Source: CAWVWD01 sp965662365 (GTDB taxonomy: Bacteria; Bacteroidota; Bacteroidia; Chitinophagales; Saprospiraceae). From it: 48,379 nucleotides of DNA. The stretch covers positions 1-48,379 of the forward strand of contig CBFIHR010000028.1 in NCBI GenBank assembly GCA_965662365.1, in the 5' to 3' direction. Below, piece by piece: positions 26,001 to 33,761 of the stretch. Positions within the stretch are counted from its first letter, which is position 1. Each line of letters starts with the position of its first letter. Under the pieces are notes generated by a model. The model made no database searches. It was not told the DNA's origin and saw nothing but the letters and a program-made list of their open reading frames with translations. Made by a program: the position numbers and the translations under genes.

Positions 26001-27525
26001 CTACACGGTTGAAATCAACGAACCGATAGAAAACTCCGCTAATATTTCTTTGAAACTTATGCCGACGGTTCTTAATCAAGTTTTTAATGATTTGGAAAAT
26101 ATGATTCGTCAACCTTACGGCTGTTTTGAACAAACTTCTAGTTCTAATTATCCCAATGTTTTGGCGTTGCAATATATGCGAGAAATGGACAAAACGAATC
26201 CAAAAATCGAAGCAAAAGCCTTAAAATATTTGACGGAAGGTTATAAAAAATTAACGAGTTTTGAATGTAAAAATGGTGGCTTTGAATGGTTTGGCAATGA
26301 TCCGGCACATGAAGGTTTGACGGCTTATGGCTTGATGCAATTCGTTGATATGCAGGAAGTTTTCCCAGTTTCGCCATTGTTAATTAATCGTACTGCAAAA
26401 TGGTTGTTGAGTCGTAGAGATGAAAATGGCGGTTGGCAAATGAACGAGCGTTCATTACATTCTTGGGCAGCAAGTCCAGAGATTTTTAACGCTTACATCA
26501 CTTGGGCAGTTTCGGAAGCTGGTTATGTTAAAAAAATAAACAATGAACTCGATAAAACGTATAGCGATGCGATAAAAACGGAAGATGTTTACGTGATGGC
26601 ATTGGCAGCAAATGCGTTGCTCAATGCTAAAGATAAACGAGGAAAAGAACTTTTGGACGACATCGAATTGCGACAAAATGATAATGGAAGTTGGGATGGT
26701 TTAAAACATTCGATTGTGTATTCAAAAGGTCAAAATTTGACGGTGGAAACGACCAGTTTGGTGATGTTAGCGATGATGAAAGACAATCGATTTAGTAAAA
26801 AACTTCGCAAAGCCAATGACTTTTTGATGAAGTCTCGAAATTCTTATGGTTTTGGGAACACACAATCGACGGTGATGGCTTTAAAAGCGATTATTGAATA
26901 CGCCAAAAACGCTCAAAAACCACAAAAGGGCGGACAAGTTGCCGTGTATTTGAATGGCGATAATATCGGAAATTTCACGTATTCAGAAAATCAAACGAAA
27001 GACGTTTTCTTGAATAACTTAGTATCTAATTTGCCGAAAGGCCAACACGAAATAACGGTCAAATTTACGAAAACAAAAACGCCAATTCCGTTTCAGATTA
27101 ACTTGAACTATGCGACAACTTTACCGCTAAACGACAAACATCAACAAGTTGATTTGACGACAACACTCACCAAAACTTCTGTTAAACAAGGCGAAACAAT
27201 TCGCTATCAAATTAAAATTAAAAATGTAAATAATATAAACCGTAACAATCCGATTGCGATTGTTGGTATGCCAGCTGGTACTTCACCGCAAATTTGGCAA
27301 CTCAAAAAACTCCAAAAAGAAGGTATTTTTGATTATTACGAGATTTTTGACCGTTACTTGGTTTTTTATTACCGAACGATAAAAAGCATGGAGACAAAAA
27401 CGATTAATTTGGATTTAAAAGCGGAGGTGAAAGGTAAGTTTTCTGCCCCTGCGTCGTCGGCTTATTTGTATTATATGTCAGAATATAAGACGTGGACGAA
27501 GGCGGAAACATTGGAAATATTGTAA
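23020..27525 (+). CDS. Alpha-2-macroglobulin family protein with inserted CarboxypepD_reg-like domain
   Basis: 1501 residues. The N-terminal signal peptide (ISLIFFVLLITMAFVI) has no lipobox. The MG2-type domain starts NLYLQTDKPLYEQGETVWFS (about 46-65). Near 628-690 lies IEGRIWDENTEEPIPFANIF, a CarboxypepD_reg-like beta-sandwich, followed by a Lys-rich linker (about 725-790). The bait/ANA-type A2M domain (TTIYWNGNVQTDKNGVATVE) is at about 825-870. A thioester-like PYGCFEQ (about 1031-1037) leads into an alpha-alpha toroid with GGWQMNERSLHSW. Macroglobulins trap proteases; in bacteria they protect the periplasm or surface. The usual partner, a class C penicillin-binding protein gene, is not adjacent, and the thioester reads CFEQ instead of CGEQ. 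Confidence 0.85.
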   Translation: MKKISLIFFVLLITMAFVITPETNPTLRYIKGQIRQLTNAKQFENLYLQTDKPLYEQGETVWFSAFVRHATDFKNAESEIVYVELINPKGAIVVKRNLLMENAAVTGDFQITDDFVGGIYKIKAYTKWMQDVQKEAFIKEITIQDVVLPNLLMDLDFQRKAYGKGDKAFADLELKTLKNQPLANTKIKCSVLFDGINNAQFFQKIDENGKAIIQVNLPIDLTTNDGLLNVMIDYEGQIESISRPIPIILGDIDVQFLPESGNLLANTKNNIAFKAVNEFGKAADIEGAIFNKKNEIVTYFSSYHLGMGKLELEPQKDEKYYAKILSPRGIDKKYELPEIDKENCIVQINDFQSNEIDLTVISNLNKTLYVLLENRGEVVHTEAIKPTKIPQYQFKIPTDNLSIGMSRITVIDEKYNALAQRLVFLNQDKQLDISVKTEKELYLPREKVKAEITVKDHNGNPVQGNFMMSVADENLLKLADDKQCNILSQMLLQSDLKGEIEEPNFYFEKQLATDKIDRQKALDLLMMTQGWRRYEWSKIRTAPVKIHRKKEQKIIAGKVIDINGNLDKTTIEVEGIGVFTKVDYNGDFELKNVDLYEPKTLILKKRNQKLERKITVNRYRDDLELYFLPIEGRIWDENTEEPIPFANIFIEGQKIGVTTDFDGKFDLQFLLQEAAKLKLENPVFRIQYIGYHTAKFTLEDLEKSNKEIFDIYIGQNNMVLESVVIGARRSRNTTDRQSREVKMPKKLRSKKNRKSQSETKKPAEKGKVNISKFSKISNEKNDENSIAEITATDVVYYYKPRTFKSPKYKTQKPKTRTDFQTTIYWNGNVQTDKNGVATVEFTNVDVITTYRITVEGFGQNGDIGFHQNSLVSSMPFALKLKLPTHLTDGDLIDLPITLVNNSDKKISGKLKIDWPSNLKKIERFEVNQTLKSNEAKTVFIKCQAFVPKVQESEFLKVSFKNGEWNDAIERKIEVKNNGFPVNMAFADANVMEKSYTVEINEPIENSANISLKLMPTVLNQVFNDLENMIRQPYGCFEQTSSSNYPNVLALQYMREMDKTNPKIEAKALKYLTEGYKKLTSFECKNGGFEWFGNDPAHEGLTAYGLMQFVDMQEVFPVSPLLINRTAKWLLSRRDENGGWQMNERSLHSWAASPEIFNAYITWAVSEAGYVKKINNELDKTYSDAIKTEDVYVMALAANALLNAKDKRGKELLDDIELRQNDNGSWDGLKHSIVYSKGQNLTVETTSLVMLAMMKDNRFSKKLRKANDFLMKSRNSYGFGNTQSTVMALKAIIEYAKNAQKPQKGGQVAVYLNGDNIGNFTYSENQTKDVFLNNLVSNLPKGQHEITVKFTKTKTPIPFQINLNYATTLPLNDKHQQVDLTTTLTKTSVKQGETIRYQIKIKNVNNINRNNPIAIVGMPAGTSPQIWQLKKLQKEGIFDYYEIFDRYLVFYYRTIKSMETKTINLDLKAEVKGKFSAPASSAYLYYMSEYKTWTKAETLEIL

Positions 27526-27538
27526 TTATAAACTGGAC

Positions 27539-27567
27539 GCAAAGACGCTGTGACGCAGCGTCTTTGC
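27539..27567. terminator. Hairpin after the A2M gene
   Basis: A perfect 12-bp GC-rich stem, GCAAAGACGCTG (27539-27550) with its complement (27556-27567), has a 5-nt loop. Only weak T-richness follows. The ACGCAAAGACGC core also reads as a 9-bp-period repeat, so this may be a dispersed repeat used as a terminator. Confidence 0.65.
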
Positions 27568-27620
27568 TTGCACTCTTTCCGTCATTTTTGATAAAGAGAA
27601 AGGAACAAATAATTAGATTT

Positions 27621-27680
27621 TCAACTTATAGAAGTTGAGATTTATCCCTTTTCCTTGAGGAGAAGGTTAGGATGAGGTAA
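27621..27680. repeat. Hairpins between A2M gene and sdhB
   Basis: TCAACTT/AAGTTGA (27621-27627, 27632-27638) is followed by CCTTTTCC/GGAGAAGG (27647-27654, 27659-27666, one wobble), then AAGGTTAGGATGAGG. The GAGAAGGTTAG core recurs on the minus strand near 16133. Possible terminator for sdhB and a dispersed repeat. Confidence 0.5.
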
Positions 27681-27683
27681 AAA

Positions 27684-28427
27684 TTACCCAAACAACTTCG
27701 CTTTAATCGACCTTGCATTCATCTCCGCAATATTCGCAATCGAAATACCTTCTGGGCATTCGACTTCACACGCCCCTGTGAACGAACAATGACCAAAACC
27801 TTCTGCTTGCATTTGTTTGGTCATATCTAAAACTCGACGATTTTCCTCTGGTTTACCTTGCGGCAACGAATTTAAGTGATTGATTTTAGCAGAAGTGAAC
27901 AAAGCTGCCGAGGAGTTTTTACAAGTCGCTACGCATGCACCGCAACCGATACAAGCCGCTGCGTCCATGGCTTTATCCATGATTTCTTTTCCTATTAAAA
28001 TAGAATTGGCTTCGGGAGCAGTTCCGGTTTTAGCACTGATGTATGCACCTTGTTCGATGATTCTATCGAATGCCGAACGGTCAACGACTAAATCTTTAAT
28101 AATCGGAAAACTCGCTGCACGCCACGGTTCGACCGTAATCGTTTCGCCATCTTTGAAACTTCTCATGTGCAATTGACAAGTCGTCATATTGGCGTGTGGA
28201 CCATGCGCTCGACCATTGATAAAAACGCCACATTGACCACAAATTCCTTCCCGGCAGTCATATTCGTAAGCAATCACTTTTTCGCCTTTCAAAACCAATT
28301 CTTCATTCAATTGGTCTAAAGCCTCTAAAAATGACATATCTTCCGTAAGGTTATCAACGCTATATGCCTTAAAATCTCCCGATTCTTTCGGGCTATTCTG
28401 TCTCCAAATTCGAAATGTTACTTTCAT
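27684..28427 (-). CDS. sdhB: Succinate dehydrogenase/fumarate reductase iron-sulfur subunit
   Basis: 247 residues. The N-terminal [2Fe-2S] ferredoxin domain has Cys58, Cys63, Cys66 and Cys84 (DCREGICGQCGVF ... TTCQLH). The C-terminal domain has CIGCGACVATC (Cys159, 162, 165, 169) and CSFTGACEVECPEG (Cys214, 220, 224), which carry the [4Fe-4S] and [3Fe-4S] clusters. It carries electrons between the flavoprotein SdhA and the membrane haems. Third gene of sdhCAB, 66 bp after sdhA. Full length and with no missing ligand. Confidence 0.96.
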   Translation of the reverse strand: MKVTFRIWRQNSPKESGDFKAYSVDNLTEDMSFLEALDQLNEELVLKGEKVIAYEYDCREGICGQCGVFINGRAHGPHANMTTCQLHMRSFKDGETITVEPWRAASFPIIKDLVVDRSAFDRIIEQGAYISAKTGTAPEANSILIGKEIMDKAMDAAACIGCGACVATCKNSSAALFTSAKINHLNSLPQGKPEENRRVLDMTKQMQAEGFGHCSFTGACEVECPEGISIANIAEMNARSIKAKLFG

Positions 28428-28493
28428 AGTTTCTTATTTATTTACCGTCAAACGAGGTACGAGCGACCGTTTGTCGTCAGCCGTCCACGGTCT

Positions 28494-30404
28494 TTATTTA
28501 TAACTCCTTACGGAAGGTTTTACAAATTCAAAATCTAATGCTTCTTTGTGTAATTTAAAATCGCCATCGACATATTCCCAAGCGGAAACGTAAGAATACG
28601 CTTCATCGACACGAACGGCTTCGCCTTCCTCCGATTGATATTCTTCACGGAAGTGTGCACCACAAGATTCGTTACGCTGTAAAGCATCGGTACACATTAA
28701 TAATCCTAATTCAATAAAATCTGCGACTCGTAAGGCTTTTTCCAATTCCATATTCATTTCGTCTGCTGTTCCGGTGACTTTGACATCATTCCAGAATTGT
28801 TCTCGAATCGCTTTTATTTGCTGAATGGCTTTTTCTAAACCAGCTTTATGGCGACTCATAGCACATTCTTGCCACATGATTTTGCCCAATTCACGATGGA
28901 AATGATCAACGGTTTTTGTGCCGTTGATGGAAAGTATGCGTTTGATGTTTGCTTCGACTTCTTTTTCTACTTTCGTAAATTCAGGGTGATCGCTTTTTAC
29001 AGGTTGCGATTTTAATTCAGAAGCTAAGTAGTTATTGATGGTATTCGGTAAAATAAAATAACCATCAATACTGGCTTGAAGTAAGGAATTGGCCCCCAAA
29101 CGATTTGCTCCGTGGTCAGAGAAATTACACTCGCCAATAGCGTATAAACCAGGAATTGTCGTCATCAATTCATAATCGACCCATAATCCACCCATTGAAA
29201 AGTGAGCTGCAGGAGAGATTTGCATTGGTTGTTGATAGGCATCGATTCCTGTGATTTTTTTATACATTTTGAAAAGATTGCCGTATCTATCTTTTATGGT
29301 ATCAATTCCAAATTTTTCGATGGCGTGTTTGAAATCCAAATAAACGGCATTTTTCAAACGACCAACACCAAAACCAGCGTCAATTCTCTCTTTTGCTGCT
29401 CTTGACGCAATATCACGAGGGGCTAAATTTCCAAAACTCGGATAACGTCTTTCTAAATAATAATCTCGTTCATCTTCTGGAATATCGTTGGCTTTTCGAG
29501 TATCATTTTGTTTTTTGGGTACCCAAATTCGGCCGTCATTTCGCAATGATTCGGACATTAAGGTCAATTTGGATTGTGCTTCACTTGATTGTGGCAAAGC
29601 TGTTGGGTGAATTTGTGTGAAACTCGGTGCTGCGAAAAATGCACCTCGTTTGTGTGCTTTCCAAATTGCAGAACCATTGCAGCCGATAGCTAAAGTCGAT
29701 AAACGAAAAACTCGTGAATAACCGCCAGTTGCCAAAATGACTGCATCAGCGGCATAAGATTTGATTTTGCCACTGACCAAATCTCGCACGACAATTCCTT
29801 TTGCTTTGCCGTCAATGACGACTAAATCCAACATTTCTGTTCGTGGAAACATTGTGACTTTTTTTGCACGAACCATTTTTGATAATTGCGAATAAGCGGC
29901 TAATAATAACTGTTGACCAGTTTGCCCTCGTGCATAAAATGTTCGCTGTACTTGAACGCCACCGAAGCTACGATTCACCAGAACGCCGCCATATTCTCGT
30001 GCAAACGGAACACCTTGCTGCGTAAAATGGTCAATCAGCGGAGCAGATAATTCTGCCAAACGATAGGTGTTCGCTTCTCTTGAACGAAAATCGCCACCTT
30101 TCAGCGTATCGTAAAACATTCGCCAAACGCTATCGCCGTCGTGTTGATAATTTTTGGCCGCATTGACGCCACCTTGAGCTGCGACAGAATGTGCTCGACG
30201 TGCTGAATCTTGATAACAAAAACATTGGACATCATAACCTAACTCGCCTAAGGTCGCTGCTGCACCAGCTCCAGATAAACCCGACCCGACTACGATGATG
30301 TTTAATTTTTTCTTATTGGCAGGATTTATCAATTTACTGTTGACTTGATAATTTCGCCATTTATCTTCTAATTTTCCGCTTGGAACTTTTGAATTTAATT
30401 TCAT
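28494..30404 (-). CDS. sdhA: Succinate dehydrogenase/fumarate reductase flavoprotein subunit
   Basis: 636 residues from ATG 30404. A GTG six codons upstream also opens the frame but runs into the repeat at 30419, so the ATG is preferred. FAD-binding IIVVGSGLSGAGAAA (37-51), the covalent FAD site RRAHSVAAQGG with His72, substrate loop QIHPTALPQ and catalytic Arg region (NDIPEDERDYYLERRYPSFG), and GANRLGANSLLQA are all present. The length and sequence type match the Bacteroidota/B. subtilis-like enzymes of the SdhCAB type. It oxidises succinate to fumarate, or the reverse, on the cytoplasmic side. Confidence 0.97.
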   Translation of the reverse strand: MKLNSKVPSGKLEDKWRNYQVNSKLINPANKKKLNIIVVGSGLSGAGAAATLGELGYDVQCFCYQDSARRAHSVAAQGGVNAAKNYQHDGDSVWRMFYDTLKGGDFRSREANTYRLAELSAPLIDHFTQQGVPFAREYGGVLVNRSFGGVQVQRTFYARGQTGQQLLLAAYSQLSKMVRAKKVTMFPRTEMLDLVVIDGKAKGIVVRDLVSGKIKSYAADAVILATGGYSRVFRLSTLAIGCNGSAIWKAHKRGAFFAAPSFTQIHPTALPQSSEAQSKLTLMSESLRNDGRIWVPKKQNDTRKANDIPEDERDYYLERRYPSFGNLAPRDIASRAAKERIDAGFGVGRLKNAVYLDFKHAIEKFGIDTIKDRYGNLFKMYKKITGIDAYQQPMQISPAAHFSMGGLWVDYELMTTIPGLYAIGECNFSDHGANRLGANSLLQASIDGYFILPNTINNYLASELKSQPVKSDHPEFTKVEKEVEANIKRILSINGTKTVDHFHRELGKIMWQECAMSRHKAGLEKAIQQIKAIREQFWNDVKVTGTADEMNMELEKALRVADFIELGLLMCTDALQRNESCGAHFREEYQSEEGEAVRVDEAYSYVSAWEYVDGDFKLHKEALDFEFVKPSVRSYK

Positions 30405-30418
30405 GATATTGTGATTGG

Positions 30419-30487
30419 ACACGGATTTTCACGGATTGCACGGATTTTATAATAAAAAATAATTCGTGTAATTCGTGGAAATTAGTG
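30419..30487. repeat. 9-10-bp-period repeats between sdhC and sdhA
   Basis: Three CACGGATT units (30420, 30430, 30439) are followed, after an AT spacer, by AATTCGTGT, AATTCGTGG and AAATTAGTG (30461-30487). The GTGTAATTCGTGGAAATT core is also present at 22977. The two halves are roughly complementary (CACGGATT against AATTCGTG), so they could pair within the sdh mRNA. Confidence 0.7.
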
Positions 30488-30489
30488 TC

Positions 30490-31149
30490 TTACTTGAAGT
30501 AAACAACAAAGGGAATAATGGCGAATAAAATGGAAACTATCAAAGCATAAAATAAAGCTATTTTTGATAATATTTTTAAGCCATTTTTGTGATAAAAACC
30601 GAGGGTTTTAAATCCGCTTTTTAAGCCGTGATGTAGGTGAAAACCTAATGGAATCATTAATAAAGAATAGAAAATTACGTAATAAATATTTTGAAATAAA
30701 CTGTATGTTACGTCATAAACATCTTCGTGTCCAAACACATCAATACCAACGCCTTCACCCATTCCTAACTTGATTCTTGCCCAAAAATTGGCTAAATGGA
30801 CAACGATAAATAACAAGATGAAAATTCCGATTAAACCCATGTTCTGCGATGCCCAAGAACTGTTTTCTTGCCATTGATTGACCGCATATTTTTGAGGTTT
30901 AGCTTTTCGATTTTTAATCGTAACGATTAGGGCATAAACAACGTGTAAAATGATTGATAAATATAAGGCGTATGCTACGATTTTTATTAGTGGATTTTCA
31001 CGTAAAAAAGTAGAGTAGGAGTTGTATAGTTGACTTGATAGATCTTCGGGCAAAAGTAATATACAATTAGCGGATAGATGCACGATGAGAAACAAACAGA
31101 GAAATAATCCTGTCGCTGCAATGATGCTTTTTCTGAAAAATAAATCCAT
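30490..31149 (-). CDS. sdhC: Succinate dehydrogenase cytochrome b558 subunit
   Basis: 219 residues with five hydrophobic helices (about 10-30, 60-82, 103-125, 155-178, 195-217). Conserved haem-ligand candidates are His24 (FLIVHLSAN), His69 (SIILHVVYAL), His116 (FIVVHLANF) and the HLHHGL cluster near 171, as in di-haem SdhC. It anchors the SdhAB dimer and passes electrons to or from menaquinone. First gene of sdhCAB; the gap to sdhA contains the repeats at 30419-30487. No consensus promoter was found immediately upstream. Confidence 0.95.
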   Translation of the reverse strand: MDLFFRKSIIAATGLFLCLFLIVHLSANCILLLPEDLSSQLYNSYSTFLRENPLIKIVAYALYLSIILHVVYALIVTIKNRKAKPQKYAVNQWQENSSWASQNMGLIGIFILLFIVVHLANFWARIKLGMGEGVGIDVFGHEDVYDVTYSLFQNIYYVIFYSLLMIPLGFHLHHGLKSGFKTLGFYHKNGLKILSKIALFYALIVSILFAIIPFVVYFK

Positions 31150-31240
31150 GCTTTGTTTATGATTTTGGTTATATTAACGGGCTGCAAGATGTAAAATACT
31201 TAATTAGGAAATGATGATTTGTATCAGTACAACCTATTAA

Positions 31241-31477
31241 TTAGGTCAGTATTTATTTTTTTACAAAATAAAAAAATATCGAGAGAAGGGTGTAATTTAC
31301 AATGTCCAATTATTTGAAGGTTATCCAAATATTGTATTAGGGCAATATGATTGTAGTAAAAAGGTTAAAGTTCGTTGGGGATAATTTTATGATGTTGAGC
31401 AATTGTTTGAACACGCTATTGTTCATATCTTGCGGTATCGAAGACAGATTGAACGATTTATTATTAAAAAGAAATAG
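31241..31477 (+). pseudogene. Remnant of an unidentified gene, interrupted by a stop codon
   Basis: One frame reads like protein across an internal TAA (31382-31384): YREKGVIYNVQLFEGYPNIV, LGQYDCSKKVKVRWG, stop, then FYDVEQLFEHAIVHILRYRR and QIERFIIKKK, ending in TAG at 31475-31477, 5 bp before the next gene. The composition (aromatic and charged residue pattern, low stop density) is unlike the AT-rich gaps elsewhere. There is no start codon and I recognise no family. It may be the 3' part of a gene once cotranscribed with the WGR-like gene. Confidence 0.55.
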
Positions 31478-31482
31478 CAATT

Positions 31483-31959
31483 ATGATAAAATTATATAAA
31501 GAAATAGACGGAAAATGGCATTATTGGGAAACTTGGGAAAGTGATGAAGAGGCAGCAATTATGCACTGGGGAATGGTTGGTGATAAAGGCCAAGTGAAGG
31601 AAGTGAAGTCGAACCGAAAGACGAATTATGAAAAGGTGGTTCAGCGAGAATATAGTGTACGAATCGAAAATGGATATGCGGAATTGGAGGATGATGATTT
31701 GGTAGGCTTAGAAATTCGCTATAAAATCGAAGGTCTGGGAACGCCGGCAGATTTGGATAAAAGGCATGATTTGGAAGATGCTTTGAATGAAATTTTAGGT
31801 TGGAATGGTCTCGGTCATGTTGAGGGTGGAAGCATCGGTAGTGATTCGATGGAAGTCGGGTGTATGGTCGTAGATTTTGAGTTAGCAAAAAGTACGATTG
31901 AAAAGGATTTGAAGCATACGAAATTTGCTGATTATTCGGTCATTGTAAAAATGAAATAA
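31483..31959 (+). CDS. WGR-like domain protein, function unknown
   Basis: 158 residues, soluble. The N-terminal half (KLYKEIDGKWHYWETWESDE, AAIMHWGMVGDKGQ) has the shape of a WGR domain, with the WG pair as HWGMVG. The C-terminal half (about 75-155: LEIRYKIEGLGTPADLDKRH, DLEDALNEILGWNGLGHVEG, GSIGSDSMEVGCMVVDFELA) is a distinct alpha/beta module. WGR domains are found in nucleic-acid-related proteins and also in small immunity-type proteins. The C-terminal module resembles what I recall from proteins of the second kind, but I cannot confirm it. It lies 5 bp after a decayed gene that may have been its partner. Confidence 0.72.
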   Translation: MIKLYKEIDGKWHYWETWESDEEAAIMHWGMVGDKGQVKEVKSNRKTNYEKVVQREYSVRIENGYAELEDDDLVGLEIRYKIEGLGTPADLDKRHDLEDALNEILGWNGLGHVEGGSIGSDSMEVGCMVVDFELAKSTIEKDLKHTKFADYSVIVKMK

Positions 31960-32040
31960 ATGATATCTATCGAAACGAAGTTTCAAAAATTAGATTTTAT
32001 TAATTAAGAATTAATCGGATGACTTTTTATTACTAAACCA

Positions 32041-32796
32041 ATGATAAAAGCGATAGTTACACATAATAATAAAGCGTATGAAGCGGATTTGAATCAACCA
32101 TTAGATATTTCAATTCCGTTGAAGGAAGGCATGGAAAATGTGAATTGTTTTTATGCTCCGCCTGTGCATATTGCACCCGTTGTATTTGGTGATTTTGTGG
32201 GGTCGACGACAAAAGGTGGTTTGTTGAATTTCAAAAATGTACAGTTGAATCCACATGGAAATGGGACGCACACGGAATGTGTGGGACATATCACAAAAGA
32301 AGTGTATAATTTGCCTGATTTTTTAAAGAAATTTCATTTTTTTAGTAAATTAGTCACCATAATTCCAATGCGAGTTGGAGCGGATAGAATTATTCAAAAA
32401 GAACAGATTGAATCGGTTTTGTCTCTGAATGAAACAACGGCTTTAATTATTCGGACGTTTCCAAATGATGACTTAAAACAACGAACAAACTACTCTGGAG
32501 CGAATCCACCTTTTGTACATCACGAAGCGATGAAATACATTGTGGAATGTGGCGTAGAACATTTGCTGATTGATTTACCCTCGGTCGATAGGGAAGAAGA
32601 TGGCGGTCAATTATTAGCTCACAAAGCTTTTTGGCAATATCCAGATAACATTCGAGCAAATTCTACGATTTCTGAGTTAATTTATGTGAACAATGACATC
32701 AAAGATGGGTTCTACTTACTAAATATTCAAATTACGGCGTTGGAAATGGACGCAAGTCCGAGTAAGCCCATTTTATACAAATTGTTGGATTGTTAA
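32041..32796 (+). CDS. Cyclase-family (kynurenine formamidase-like) hydrolase
   Basis: 251 residues, cytoplasmic. The metal-binding motif is present as NPHGNGTHTECVGH (about 77-90; family HxGTHxD/E). YSGANPPFVHHEAMKYIVEC and LLIDLPSVDREEDGGQLLAH (about 182-205) carry the later ligands. This fold includes kynurenine formamidase, isatin hydrolase and many uncharacterised amidases. No tryptophan-degradation gene is nearby, so the substrate is open. A single gene with about 80 bp upstream and no recognised promoter. Confidence 0.85.
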   Translation: MIKAIVTHNNKAYEADLNQPLDISIPLKEGMENVNCFYAPPVHIAPVVFGDFVGSTTKGGLLNFKNVQLNPHGNGTHTECVGHITKEVYNLPDFLKKFHFFSKLVTIIPMRVGADRIIQKEQIESVLSLNETTALIIRTFPNDDLKQRTNYSGANPPFVHHEAMKYIVECGVEHLLIDLPSVDREEDGGQLLAHKAFWQYPDNIRANSTISELIYVNNDIKDGFYLLNIQITALEMDASPSKPILYKLLDC

Positions 32797-32970
32797 ATCG
32801 TTTTATTGTTGAGGATTTTTTAATCGTCAAATTGTATTTTTGGAACAAAACACTACAACCGTCTAACAGTCAATATTTTTTAATTTAATATACAAAATAT
32901 TAATTATCCGTAATTAGCAATTAAACAATAAGCCGATAGGCGATAATAATCTAACAGTTTAGAGTAATCT

Positions 32971-33639
32971 ATGCTACATCGAAAGACGACATATCAATCA
33001 CCTGTGTTCACTGATTTTGAAACATTGGGCAGACGAAATTATCATGAAATTGTTCGTTTCTGCGAGCAGCATCGTGATGCTATGGAACAGCTAAATTTTG
33101 ATGAATTTTTTATCATGGAATTGGCTTATTGTAACGCACTTTTTCAAATGGATATGTTCGATAAGCATATTAAAACAGCGAATCATGTCATCGAATTATC
33201 TATTTTAAATAATATACAGTTTTACGAAGGGGAGGATATTTATCATCGAACTTTATTTCAAAAAGCACAATCTCATAAAGTTTTGAATCAATTACCTGAA
33301 GCGATTCATATTATTAAGGAATTAATAAAAATGAATGCTATGGTTAAGGAATATCAACAGTTTCTAAAGTTATGTTATACTAAAGACGGTACACCCTTCT
33401 TGCACAATTTAAGAGCTTATGGCGTGTTGATTTGTTTGATTTCGTCGGGTATATTAGTTTTGAATATTTTGATTGTTGAGCCGTTTTTTCCGAATAAGGT
33501 AGTTTTAGTCAATATAATTTCTGCTATTGGTTTGATTATTGGCGGCTTATCGTTAATTGGTGGTTTGACGATTCATCACTGGAAGGCAAAACGTAAATTT
33601 GATAAATTTATGAAGCGTTTGAAAAATAATAAGTTATAA
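32971..33639 (+). CDS. TPR-like protein with two C-terminal membrane helices
   Basis: 222 residues. Residues 20-145 are alpha-helical with a TPR-like pattern (FFIMELAYCNALFQMDMFDK; DIYHRTLFQKAQSHKVLNQL; PEAIHIIKELIKMNAM). Two hydrophobic helices follow (about 149-169 and 178-203: YGVLICLISSGILVLNILIV and NIISAIGLIIGGLSLIGGLT), then a Lys-rich end. The helical domain would face the cytoplasm. I recognise no family and no catalytic motif. Convergent with scoB across a palindromic repeat terminator. Confidence 0.72.
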   Translation: MLHRKTTYQSPVFTDFETLGRRNYHEIVRFCEQHRDAMEQLNFDEFFIMELAYCNALFQMDMFDKHIKTANHVIELSILNNIQFYEGEDIYHRTLFQKAQSHKVLNQLPEAIHIIKELIKMNAMVKEYQQFLKLCYTKDGTPFLHNLRAYGVLICLISSGILVLNILIVEPFFPNKVVLVNIISAIGLIIGGLSLIGGLTIHHWKAKRKFDKFMKRLKNNKL

Positions 33640-33685
33640 ATAAGAAAGTCGAGACATCAAAGTAGTAATTTCTTATATGTAAAGA

Positions 33686-33757
33686 AAAGAGGCTGTGTCA
33701 GAAGTCAAAGTAAAACAATAATTTCTATGTTTTTGACTTTTAGTACAGCCTCTTTTT
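33686..33757. terminator. Palindromic repeat family P, copy 2 (bidirectional terminator)
   Basis: AAAAGAGGCTGT (33686-33697) pairs perfectly with 33746-33757. An inner stem AAGTCAAA/TTTGACTT (33703-33710, 33733-33740) extends it. T-runs on both strands fit termination of the convergent genes. The arm aligns with copies at 22762 and 42092. Confidence 0.85.
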
Positions 33758-33761
33758 TAAT

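Noticed and set aside
31559..31888. 109-codon antisense frame in the WGR-like gene
   Set aside because: His/Pro-rich shadow of the sense frame; the sense protein has clear domain structure.
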